64,000 bases of DNA from Pseudozyma flocculosa PF-1 (taxonomy: Eukaryota; Basidiomycota; Ustilaginomycetes; Ustilaginales; Ustilaginaceae). The stretch covers positions 164,538 through 228,537 of the forward strand of contig NW_006920875.1 in the NCBI RefSeq assembly GCF_000417875.1, in the 5' to 3' direction. A program made the translations under genes and the position numbers. This document shows, one piece after another, positions 54,969 through 64,000 of the stretch. Under the pieces are notes generated by a model that did not search any database, had not been told where the DNA came from, and saw only the letters and a program-made list of their open reading frames with translations. Within the stretch, counting starts at the first letter, position 1, and every line of letters begins with the position of its first letter.

Positions 54969-57900
54969 TCAGTCGGAAAAGTAATAGGGGTCGCCCGCGA
55001 TACCGAATCCGAGCGATGCCGCCGGGTCTTCGCGGTTGTCGCCCGTGATGGTCTGGAAGCGCTGGAAAAGGCCCAGGCCCATGTCGTCGTCGTCCTCCTC
55101 CTCCTCGACGGCAGCGTATGCGCGCTCGGCTTCGCCGCGGGACTTCGACGACGCTCGGCCAGGCACGTTGATGTCGTGTTCGGCCAAAGTGTCTTCCCAC
55201 TCGGCCTCGTCGTCGTCGTCGTCGTTGTCGTCGTCGCTGCCGTCGGCTCCCTCACGGTGCTCTGCCTCGTTGTCGGCCTCATCCGCGTGGACGGCGGCGG
55301 CCTTCGTCGACCGCTTGCGGGGCACCCTGGATGCTGAAGCTCCAGCCTTGGCCGCCTTGACGGCTGGCCTCTTTCTTGCCGCCGGCATCACCTTGCCCGT
55401 CGTCTCGGTCGCGGGTGCTGCCTTGCTCGCCCGGCTCTTGGCGGCTGGCGCCAGGGCAATCGGGATTTTGGCCTTCCGCTTGGCTGTGGCGGTAAAGGGC
55501 CGTGGCAGCTTCTGCAGCTGCTCTTGCACCAGCTTCCGCACCGAGTAGGACCGGGGTCCTTTGGCCGCTCGTCTGCCGGATCGAACCAGGTTCTCCTTTC
55601 CAGGCGCTGGAGCTGGCACCTGATCGGCGTCCACGTTTGATGACGCCGTGTCCTCTGCAGCAGTCCGGGCGGGTAGCTCGTCGCTGGCTTCCTGATCCGC
55701 ATCAGCTTCGAGCGTCGGACCGTCGCTGCCTGCTTCGGTGGCGCCCTTTCCGTCGGTGGTGGCGGACAGGCCGAGCCTGGATCGCTTTGAAGCAGTCTGC
55801 AGGATCTTGGCGCGGCGACGCTGGACGTTTTGCGCCTCGCGCTGATAGGTGACCTGCGGGGACGTGATGGGGTTGTACATCCAAAACTTGGCCACGCCTT
55901 TGCCGCCAGTCCGGTTTCCAGATCGGGTGGAACGCGACCTGTGCTGTGCCGCAGAGGAAGTTGCCGCCGGACCTTCGCTGCTAGGCCGTGCGGAGGGAGA
56001 GCTCGGCTGCTCGTCGTTGCCGTCTGCGCTCGCCTCTGCGGCCGACGAAGGTTCGACCGCGGCCGCTTCCGTCTCATCGCGGTCAATGACGATGGGGTTG
56101 TCGACCGAGCAGCCCTCCAAGAAGCCTCTCCGGGCGGCCGGATTGGCGCCAAAGGGCCCGCTCATTAGAAGCATGAGCTCACGTGGGATTTTCCTGACAG
56201 GCGCCAACGCTTGCATTTCTGCCTCGGTCTTGACCCGGACAGGTGTCGAGCTGGTCGTCGTGCCAGCTGCTTCGGCGGAGGGCGTTTCTGTGCGGGCTGT
56301 CGTAGCCTGCCTGGGCGTCGCAGAGGGCCTCCTTCGCGGGGACCTCGTTGAAGGGGCACCGGCTCGCGAGGCTGGTTCTCCGGCAGGGCCGCGGCCGGCG
56401 TCGCTTGATCGTACCCTTGCCGTCCGCGGAGGGCCTGAAGAGCCCCTCTGCGGGATCTCGACCACAACCTCGAGTCCCGAGGAGCCGCGAGGACGGGCGC
56501 GAGAGAAGCTGGCGTCGATATCGTCGTCGCTGGAGGCAAAAGACTCCTTCTTGTTGTCCTTCGGCTTGCTCCTGCGCCGAGGGAGACTGCCGGTAGCGCT
56601 TCTGTCGAACGGCTCCGGGCTAGGGCTGGGTGCTTCGTCCACGATGTGGCTGATGTCGCCGCCAAAGGTGTCGGAAGGAGGGGGCGTAGGCAAGGTCTCG
56701 CTGTGGTCGTCCTCGGCGGCTGCATCGCCGGACTTTGACGCCGGACCCGCCGTACGCATCCGCTTTGCCGGCTTGCCAGGCACTGCGGCTGCCTCGCTAT
56801 GGAGAACATCGGCCGCCGGCTCGATGACGGCCCCTGCGACCGGGGCTCCGTCGCCGCTGGGCCCGGCGTCCGGCGCAAAGTTGACACGAGCACGCTTCCG
56901 CTTCGCGGGCTCGGGCTGTCTGCCCTGCGGCAACCTCCGTTCCAGGTCGTCCTCGAAAGCGACGCAAGCACGGGCGATTCTGGCGCGCCAGCCTTGCTCG
57001 AAGGAGCGGGCATTGGCCTCTAGCCAGCGCTCGAGCACGGACTCGTCCCCCGAGCTTGCCTCGATGACGCCAGCCTCAGCGCCGCGACTCCTGAGCGCCC
57101 GCTGCCTGACGCTAACAAGGTAGTCTTTGAGGTTGTGGCTGCTCTGCCGCCCGACCAGTTCGTACACGGTGCCGCTAAAGGTGGCCACGCGCCACGCGCC
57201 GTCATCGCCTCGAGCAGGCTCGGCCAGCGCTGTGATGATGTTGGTGCGCCAGACAGCGTCCGGCCGATCGTCGACCTTGCCGTTGCCCCTCGCCGCAGCC
57301 TCCTTGGAAAAGCGTCGCGTGCCGCTGACAGCGATCCAGCGATGCAGCGACGAGATCCGCTGGCGATCGAGCCCAGTGTCCCGGACCACATCGTCAACGA
57401 GGGTCGGGGGCAGGTTGGGCACCACAATCAGGCGGATGGACCAGTCATAGAGCTTGATTGGCTCCTTGGCGGCCACTGCGGCGCCGGCGCGTGCAGCAGG
57501 CGGCGCCACCGGGGGATCAGCGACGACAGCGGGCGGACTTTCGCTAGCGGGTTCGCCGATCGGCATCTTCTCGTCCTCGTGAGGCGAGAATGCGGGATAC
57601 TCAAGGGCCTCGTGCGTCGTAGTCGGCAGTGAGGGTGGCAGCATGGATGATCTGGTCTCCTCGCCTTCGTCCTTGGGCGGGACGTGCCGGAGGCTCGCTG
57701 TGGCGCCCGGCTGTGCGGCGCCGTGGTGCTCGAGGTTTGGCACGCCGAGCGACATTTGGCGTGGCATCGACCGAGCCAGATCATCTGCAGCACCCATCTG
57801 AGCTGCGGCTGCCTCCGGCTCCTCCTTTTTCGGTGGGGCTGGTGTCCGGCCAGTTCCATCAGCAGCGCTGCCAGAACCCTTGAGCAGGAAGTCGAGGGCG

Positions 57901-58472
57901 CGCCTGGACGGGCCGGTGCGGTGAGCGGTTGGCTGCACCGTCAGAGCACGGTTGTAGGGGGCTGCCCGCTGGACAAAGGGACTCGGCGCATGTCGTGGTG
58001 GTGGCGGTGGCGGTGGCAGCGGAACAGACGGCTGTGCGACGCCATACTGTTCCTCATAGTAGGATGAAGTGGGCGCAGGGGTTGGCTCGTAGTAGGCAGG
58101 GCCGCGCGAGGGCTCGCGGAGATACCGCGGCGGCCCCGGCGGCGGAGGCGGTGCGTGGTGGGCCGAAGCGACGTATGTCCCGTGCGGATGATGGTAGTAG
58201 GCGAGCTCCTTGTAGTGCGGATGGTCAATGGGACCCGGCGTGGCGGAGGCGGCGTAAGGCAGCGACTGTGCGGCAGCATAGGGATGTGGCTGAACGCTCG
58301 AGTGTCGAGCGTAGCCGGTCGGAGGCGGCGGATAGTGCCCCGGTGCGGGATAGCCGGGATGCGCAGGATAGCCAGAGTGAGCGACATAGGCGGGGCGGGG
58401 CTGCCGACGGAACTGAGGCGGAACGGGTCCGCCCGGTTGGAGGTAGGCGCCTTGTTGGACCGGCGGCGCCAT
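54969..58472 (-). CDS. SANTA-domain protein, KNL2/M18BP1-like (candidate)
   Basis: Intronless, 1167 residues. Residues 1-190 are Pro/Tyr/His-rich. A folded block at about 340-445 reads IKLYDWSIRLIVV ... RWIAVSGTRRF ... AVWRTNIITALAEP ... AWRVATFSGTVYELVG. This follows the SANTA pattern: DW start, a VxG-x-R strand, W/F-x-S/T-x-I, then T-x-x-G-x-x-Y-x-L-x-G. SANTA domains are characteristic of KNL2/M18BP1, the licensing factors that direct CENP-A loading. A helical segment follows (LERWLEANARSFEQGWRARI). The C-terminal half is basic and disordered, with GKGVAKFWMYNPITSPQVTY, an RRR-rich helix and a long acidic patch near 1110-1135, ending GIAGDPYYFSD. I see no SANT/Myb domain or clear CENP-C motif. 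Domain assignment is by eye. Confidence 0.6.
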   Translation of the reverse strand: MAPPVQQGAYLQPGGPVPPQFRRQPRPAYVAHSGYPAHPGYPAPGHYPPPPTGYARHSSVQPHPYAAAQSLPYAASATPGPIDHPHYKELAYYHHPHGTYVASAHHAPPPPPGPPRYLREPSRGPAYYEPTPAPTSSYYEEQYGVAQPSVPLPPPPPPPRHAPSPFVQRAAPYNRALTVQPTAHRTGPSRRALDFLLKGSGSAADGTGRTPAPPKKEEPEAAAAQMGAADDLARSMPRQMSLGVPNLEHHGAAQPGATASLRHVPPKDEGEETRSSMLPPSLPTTTHEALEYPAFSPHEDEKMPIGEPASESPPAVVADPPVAPPAARAGAAVAAKEPIKLYDWSIRLIVVPNLPPTLVDDVVRDTGLDRQRISSLHRWIAVSGTRRFSKEAAARGNGKVDDRPDAVWRTNIITALAEPARGDDGAWRVATFSGTVYELVGRQSSHNLKDYLVSVRQRALRSRGAEAGVIEASSGDESVLERWLEANARSFEQGWRARIARACVAFEDDLERRLPQGRQPEPAKRKRARVNFAPDAGPSGDGAPVAGAVIEPAADVLHSEAAAVPGKPAKRMRTAGPASKSGDAAAEDDHSETLPTPPPSDTFGGDISHIVDEAPSPSPEPFDRSATGSLPRRRSKPKDNKKESFASSDDDIDASFSRARPRGSSGLEVVVEIPQRGSSGPPRTARVRSSDAGRGPAGEPASRAGAPSTRSPRRRPSATPRQATTARTETPSAEAAGTTTSSTPVRVKTEAEMQALAPVRKIPRELMLLMSGPFGANPAARRGFLEGCSVDNPIVIDRDETEAAAVEPSSAAEASADGNDEQPSSPSARPSSEGPAATSSAAQHRSRSTRSGNRTGGKGVAKFWMYNPITSPQVTYQREAQNVQRRRAKILQTASKRSRLGLSATTDGKGATEAGSDGPTLEADADQEASDELPARTAAEDTASSNVDADQVPAPAPGKENLVRSGRRAAKGPRSYSVRKLVQEQLQKLPRPFTATAKRKAKIPIALAPAAKSRASKAAPATETTGKVMPAARKRPAVKAAKAGASASRVPRKRSTKAAAVHADEADNEAEHREGADGSDDDNDDDDDEAEWEDTLAEHDINVPGRASSKSRGEAERAYAAVEEEEDDDDMGLGLFQRFQTITGDNREDPAASLGFGIAGDPYYFSD

Positions 58473-59711
58473 GGCGAGCGTCGTCCTGCTGCTATGCGGG
58501 CAGGCTCGAGGTTCAGCTGACGACGACAGAGAATCGTTGATGCCGGGTTTTCAGAAGCCTAGCTACGAGCGCATGATGGTGTCAGGAGCTGGAGTGACGA
58601 GGCGAGGCGCACGCGCTCGAAAATGAGCGTAGGTGCGGGTCAGGGAATGCCGCAGCGACGGATGCACCGAGACTCGAGATCGAGCTGGGCAGGGGCGGGC
58701 CGTGTGGCGGAGGCGGAAGGATGATGGTGGTAGGACAGACAGGAGACGGACGCGGGAAGACGCCGGCCTCGGGCGGACAGGATGATGGGCCTGACAGGGC
58801 GAGATGAAGGGTCGTGGTGCGGTCGAGACCGATAAAAAGCAGCAGCCCCGACGCGTCGTGCGGATGGCCTGCCTGCCCAACCCAACTCGAGCCAGGCCAG
58901 CGCTGCCTGCCTGGCTGGCTGTCCTGGCCTGCCTGCCTCGCTGCGCCCGAAGAAGGGTCCAGCTCCACTTCGAGCCTCTCTGCTGCCAGCGCTGCTGCTC
59001 GAGCCTCGTCTCTGCCAGAGCTCGCCTGCCCTCCTGCGGGCCCCGCAGCGCTCGCAGCCCACGCCGTGTGCCGCACCCTGGGATTGACATCTCGACGTCG
59101 TTCACACCATACCGCTGCCTTGAAGCCTGCTGTTGCGTGTTACCGCATCGTCGGGTCTCCGCTGATGAGAACGGCACGACGGAAGGGCCGAGACGGGGGT
59201 GTATGGGAGACGGAACGAGCCCGGCGCTCAACCCAAAAAACACAAACAGCGAGGGCACCTGCCTGCCGCTTGCATGAGGGCAGGGCAGCAGGCAGCGAGG
59301 CAAGTGGGCCAGCTGGCTGGCTGGCCGGCTGGCTGGCTGCGATGTTGGCCGCTGACGCCGTCCATCTCCAATCTAGCCATTTCCAAAACCACATACGCAG
59401 CATCGCCAGCATCGCCAGCCTCGCCAGCCTCACGCCATCCAGCTTGGGTCTCGACACACCCATCTCGCGCACGGGGCCTGCCACCGCGACCGCTGGCAAC
59501 AACGCCTTCGCCCTGCCGATCCAGCCTCGCCGTCTGCCGTCGACGCAGCAAACACTCGCCCACGGGACAGCCGGCCTCGCCTTGGAAAGATCGCCGTTCT
59601 TGCCTGCCATCATGGCCAAACAGCCTTGAACTCGTCTCGACTACCCGACTGGACCTCATATCGCGCATCGACAGTCCTCCGATCCGCGCGTGACGGCCAG
59701 ACCCACCAATA
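58473..59711. promoter_or_regulatory. Divergent region between SANTA gene and kinase gene
   Basis: 1.24 kb with both promoters. It contains CCCCGACGCGT at 58846-58856, CCTGC/TGGCTGG-type repeats at 58886-58935 and 59306-59340, and no recognisable gene. Confidence 0.45.
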
Positions 59712-62700
59712 ATGTCGGAGTCACGCGGCAGGCTGCTCGGCCTCGCGATCGATGGCCACCACCATCAATACCAGCATCAACACCAGCACCAGCACCAGAT
59801 ATCCAGCCATCACAGCCGGATTGATCGGCCTGAACCGCACCGTCCAGCCATGCCGCCGGCGATGGACCGAGAGGCTGACGGACATGGCCCGAGGAACAAG
59901 GGAAAGCAGCCGATGCTCTCGCCGCTGTTGGTCGCCTCGCAGTCAGCCACACCCTTTGCCTCGCTCGAGGACCTAGAGCCGCACAGGATTCCGTTCGGAC
60001 GCAAGCCTGTCGGCGCCGTTGCCGATGCGTTGCAGCGTCTCGCCAGGCCGGCATCGGCCAGCCATCACTTTCACGCCCACGGCAGCCCTGCCTCGACGAG
60101 CAGGGGTACCGCCTCGGCCGACGCCACACCTCCGCTCTCGTCGCCCGCCCTGTTTGCGCCCACCGCCTTTTCCAATCCATCCACTTCGTCGCTCTCCTCG
60201 TACGGCGGCGCGCGCTCCCTCTCGCAGCGCAACTCGGTCTCGTCGCTGTCCGTCTCCGAGTTTGGCGGCTCCGTCTACGATGACCCTCGCGCTAGCTGGG
60301 GTCGCAGCGGGAAGCGGCGCAGCAAGAGGTCCAGTCCGGACGGCGACGAGGGCTCGCAGCGCAGCCTCAACGAGCGCAAGGCGTACGGTCGCATGCGCTC
60401 TCACACCGAGGGGTCTGCCTCGTGGGATGCGCACCGCGCCGGCTCGCTCTATGCCAGCACCAGCAGCTCGTCCCTCTCGTGGTCCTATCGGCACCACTCG
60501 CAGCACCAGCGGCACCTCTCCGAAGGCCGCGCCCGCGGAATCACCAGCAGCAGCGTCGGCCGGGCCGCTTCCACCGAATCGCCCCGTCTGCCAAAGGAGA
60601 GGGTCGCCCCGCCCGCCTTGTCGTCGACGGCCAACCCTTCTGCCAGCATCCCTTCAAGCCCGGGCAGGCGGCGGAACCCGGCCCGGAGGAGTGCGAGCAG
60701 CCTTTCCCGCGTGCTGGACGCAGACGAGGGTCAGCAGCCATCCTCGTCTGTCTTGGGGAGCGGGATCGGTGCGGCGTCGGCGCAGAGCCTGCGGCAGTCT
60801 CCTCGCGTCAGCACCTTCCATCACGGAGACTGGTACGCTACCGAGCCCAGGGCGCCGGATGGCTTCGCCTCGATGATGCGGCGGCGGTCCGGCGACGTAG
60901 CCATGGTGGCCGCAAGGGGGGCGTCGGCGGCCAAGCGCAAGGGTATGGGCCTGTTGCGCAGGGCTGGAAGCTTCGACGTGGCCACCGTCGGCGCTTCGAC
61001 CTGGTCCACAATCTCTCGGACGCCCAAGTCTCGCAGTCGGTCCAGCTCCATCTCGTCGGACGCGCTCGTCTACGACCTGCGCGACGGCAAACGGCGCAGC
61101 TCGGCGGCGACAGCGCACAGCGTCGATAGGCTGGATGGCTTCTCGGCCGTGCGGCCGACGCAGTCGTCGTCGTCGGCTTCGTCCGGCGACCGGCGAGGAC
61201 ACGCCCGCAGCCTGTCCGACTCAAAGGGCTGGTCGAGTCTCGAACCTCCGCCGCCGCTGCGCAGCCCGCACTCGGCCATGGTCGAGTGGGAGCGCGCAAT
61301 CGACCCCATCAGTAGCGCCTCTTCCCCCAGGATCGGCTTCATGCGCTTCTCGCAGATCACCGAGGCCGACGACGAAGACCCGGACCGCACCGATGGCAGC
61401 CTTGAAAAGCGAGCTGCGGCTGTCGTGCCACCTTCGCAGGATCATCCTCCATCAGCTGCTGCCCCAGCGCGAGGTTCCGAGGCTCCGGCTCCATCGGATG
61501 AGAAGAGACCGGCACCCAGCGAAGTCACGATCCACCTTGGCGTGGCCTGTCCTGGCACGACATCGGCATCTGCGCCCAGGCCTCCAGCAACCGGACGCCG
61601 CATGAGCCTTGCCAAGAAGTCGTACGCCGCTCTGATCGATCTGCTTAACCCAGCACTCTCCAAGGACGGGTTGAACGCTCAGCAAGAACCCGTACAGAGC
61701 CTTCCCGAAGCTGCCTATGTCAGCGCGGCCAACGGCCGCGGCGGCGGATCTGGCAATCACAATGGCGGTGGCTCGAACGAGGCCGGCGCTGGACGAGCAG
61801 CGGGCAGCGGCAACCGAGGCGGGACCGGCGGTGCAGGTGGTGGGAGGGGCCATGCGCCTGGCGGTCCCTCTGGAGGAGGGGGCGGCGGCGGAGCCAACGG
61901 GAACGGCCACGGAGCCGGTGGCGGTGGCGGTGGCGGCGGAGGCAACTGGCCGAACCGTGGCAAAGCTGCGTCTGGTCGAAGCTCTCCGCCCGTCGAGCAG
62001 GCCTACCGGCGGCTAGAGCTGGTCGGTCGTGGTGCCTATGGAGCCGTCTACCGCGGTCTCCACGTTGCGTCGGGCGCAGCGGTGGCGCTCAAGGTCGTCA
62101 ATCTCGACACGCCCGAGGACGACGTGAGCGACATCCAGCGCGAGGTGGCGCTGCTGAGCCAGCTGCGAGAGGCGGACCAGAAGAACGTGGTCCGCTACTG
62201 GGGCTGCTGGCTCAAGGGCCCCGAGCTGTGGATCGTCATGGACTTTGCCGAGGGCGGCAGCGTCCGCACTCTGATGAAGGCCGGGCCGGTGGCCGAGAGG
62301 TTCTGCGCGCTCATCGTGCGCGAGACGCTCGTGGCGCTGGCCTACCTGCACAAGTCCGGCATCATCCACCGCGACGTCAAGGCGGCCAACATCCTGCTCA
62401 CCAACACCGGCCGCATCCTGCTGTGCGACTTTGGCGTCGCAGCCTCGCTAGCGTCCAACAGCGCCCAGAGCAAGCGCTCGACGTTTGTCGGCACCCCGTA
62501 CTGGATGGCGCCCGAGGTCATCACCGAGGGCAAGACGTACGACCAGAAGGCCGACGTGTGGAGCCTCGGCATCACCATCTACGAGATGGCCACTGGCAAC
62601 CCACCGCTCGCCGACATCGAGCAGATGCGCGTCATCATGCTCATCCCCAAGAGCAAGCCGCCGCGCCTGCCTGTCGAAGGCGAATTCTCGCCGGCGATGC

Positions 62701-64000
62701 GAGACTTTGTCGCCTGCTGCCTCAACGAAGAGCCGCGAGAGGTGGGTATCGCGGGTCGAGCGCCGTGAAATTGTTGAGGCTGTTCGACGATTGGCTGACC
62801 TGCCTCCATACCCTGCTTCCGATCCGCCTTTGTCCACGCACGATGGCATTGCCGCTTCCCTTCGCCGCCGCAGCGCCTGACCTCCGAGGAGCTGACCAAG
62901 CACAAATGGATGAAGTCGTGCGCCAAGCAGCCAGTCGCCCTGCTCAAGGAGCTGATCGCTCAGTACAATGCCTGGACCAAGGCGGGCGGCATGAGGATGA
63001 GCCTGATTGGCGCCGAGACCGCCGACTGGGGCGACGCCGGGTGAGTGACGAGGCCATATCTTCCGGCCGCAACGGGGGAGGGAACACATCAGCTGATATG
63101 GTAGCCGCCCTCCGTCCATACGCCCCGCCACCTTGTCCCTGTGCTCCTCAGCAACCGCGACTCTTTCGCCTTTGATGGGCACGAGAATGGTGAGGCATGG
63201 GAGTTCAACACGTGGCGCTCCGCCCGCGACCTGCAAGAAGCCGAGGACGAAGAGGACATGGCGGCGGCGCCCCAGCCCATTCGCGACCACCCGCTGCTTC
63301 GCCTGTTTGAGGCGGAGCCTGATTTCAACAGTGCTCCTGGAGGCGCCATGCAACCGACATTGCGCAACATGCAGACGCTCAATGCGCGACCCGCGCCGCC
63401 TCCGCCACAGCAGCAGCAGCAGCAGCAGCAGCTCGAGCCATCGTCGCAGCTGGCTACGCTCAAGCAGGCCAAAAGTGCCACCTCGGCCCCCGCGCAAGAG
63501 ACACCGAAACAGGAAGGTCTTTCGACTGCCGCCACCGCGGCAAAGGCTGCGGCCGCGCAGGACAAGGCAAGCTTTGTCGGCACAGGTGCTACTCCATTCC
63601 GCTTCGGAGCCGGCGGCGGAAGCGGTGTCGTTGGTCCACCGGCCTCGAGCGCGGCCCAGCCATCTGTCGAGCTGGCTTCGACCACAAAGGACCCACAGGA
63701 TCGCTCACACACGCCATTGCCTGCAGAGGGGCAGGCGAGCCCCGCAGGGCGCTCGACCCCGGAGGTCGCCACTCCGACTGCCACGCCGCAACCGGGAGAG
63801 AAGCCGTCGTCGCTCTCGATCCCATCTCAGGTGTCGACCCCGACGGGCGCGACGGATCCGCAACAGGGTGCTGCGGCCCAGATCCGGCCTGGTGTGGTGA
63901 TCCCATCGCCATCGACAGCGATTTCGCCGGGTCCTCGATCCGGGATCGCTCTCGGCCAGCAGCGGTACCCTGGGGCGCACGGCAACGCTGCGCGCGCGTT
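59712..64000 (+). CDS. NAK1: GCK-family Ste20-like kinase, NAK1/KIC1-like (3' end beyond window)
   Basis: Ser/Thr kinase of the germinal-centre/Ste20 group; NAK1/KIC1 acts in the MOR/RAM network controlling polarity and separation upstream of an NDR kinase. Exons 59712..62741, 62874..63040 and 63152..64000 (open at the edge); junctions are GT-AG in phase. Residues 1-763 are Ser/Ala/Pro-rich with a poly-Gly tract just before the kinase. The kinase domain starts near 764: [12 protein letters not shown] (P-loop), [50 protein letters not shown] and [18 protein letters not shown]. Exon 2 finishes the domain with [14 protein letters not shown]. The tail has a Gln run at 63411-63434. The long N-terminal extension is unusual, because family members normally start with the kinase domain. 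A shorter product from a downstream ATG is possible. Confidence 0.88.

Overview
The window is gene-dense nuclear DNA of a GC-rich fungus. The genes carry many short GT-AG introns (mostly 80-160 bp), coding third positions are strongly G/C-rich, and the proteins are fungal types: RPB3, TOM70, UPF2, ERG3, ATG12, a GCK-III kinase and an annexin with a Pro/Gly/Tyr-rich N-terminus. Protein style, with long Ser/Ala-rich disordered segments, points to a basidiomycete, probably a smut relative (Ustilaginomycotina). That placement is inference; no rRNA or mitochondrial marker is present. I see no transposon, CRISPR array, tRNA or viral gene.

Layout, left to right: RPB3 (-), EMC8/9 (+), TOM70 (-), UPF2/NMD2 (-), sideroflexin (+), ERG3 (-), HIS2 (+), RPA49 (-), annexin (-), ATG12 (-), RPL7 (+, with an intronic C/D snoRNA), PHO8-type alkaline phosphatase (-), an unrecognised leucine-rich protein (+), a 3.6-kb stretch with an unresolved candidate gene, a signal-peptide/single-TM wall-sensor-like protein (+), a CENP-U/Ame1-like protein (-) head-to-head with a CENP-Q/Okp1-like protein (+), acetyl-CoA acetyltransferase (-), a large C2H2 zinc-finger regulator (-), a secreted GMC oxidoreductase (+), a small acidic protein (-), a SANTA-domain protein (-), and a NAK1/KIC1-like GCK kinase (+) cut by the right edge.

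Exon boundaries were worked out by hand from splice signals, reading phase and expected family sequence. Several genes (RPB3, EMC8/9, RPA49, ATG12, RPL7) are scattered over small exons and are invisible as single open reading frames. ATG12 is the clearest case: six exons of 37-117 bp reconstruct a complete 137-residue ubiquitin-like protein ending in Trp-Gly.

Most genes are housekeeping: transcription (RPB3, RPA49), translation and mRNA surveillance (RPL7, UPF2), organelle biogenesis (TOM70, EMC8/9, sideroflexin), sterol and histidine synthesis (acetyl-CoA acetyltransferase, ERG3, HIS2) and vacuole/autophagy (PHO8, ATG12). The less expected content is chromosomal: two genes 276 bp apart that look like the CENP-Q/CENP-U partners of the inner kinetochore, and a SANTA-domain protein of the KNL2/M18BP1 type 13 kb away. 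The other notable element is a C/D snoRNA in RPL7 intron 2 whose 13-nt guide matches a conserved LSU rRNA site.
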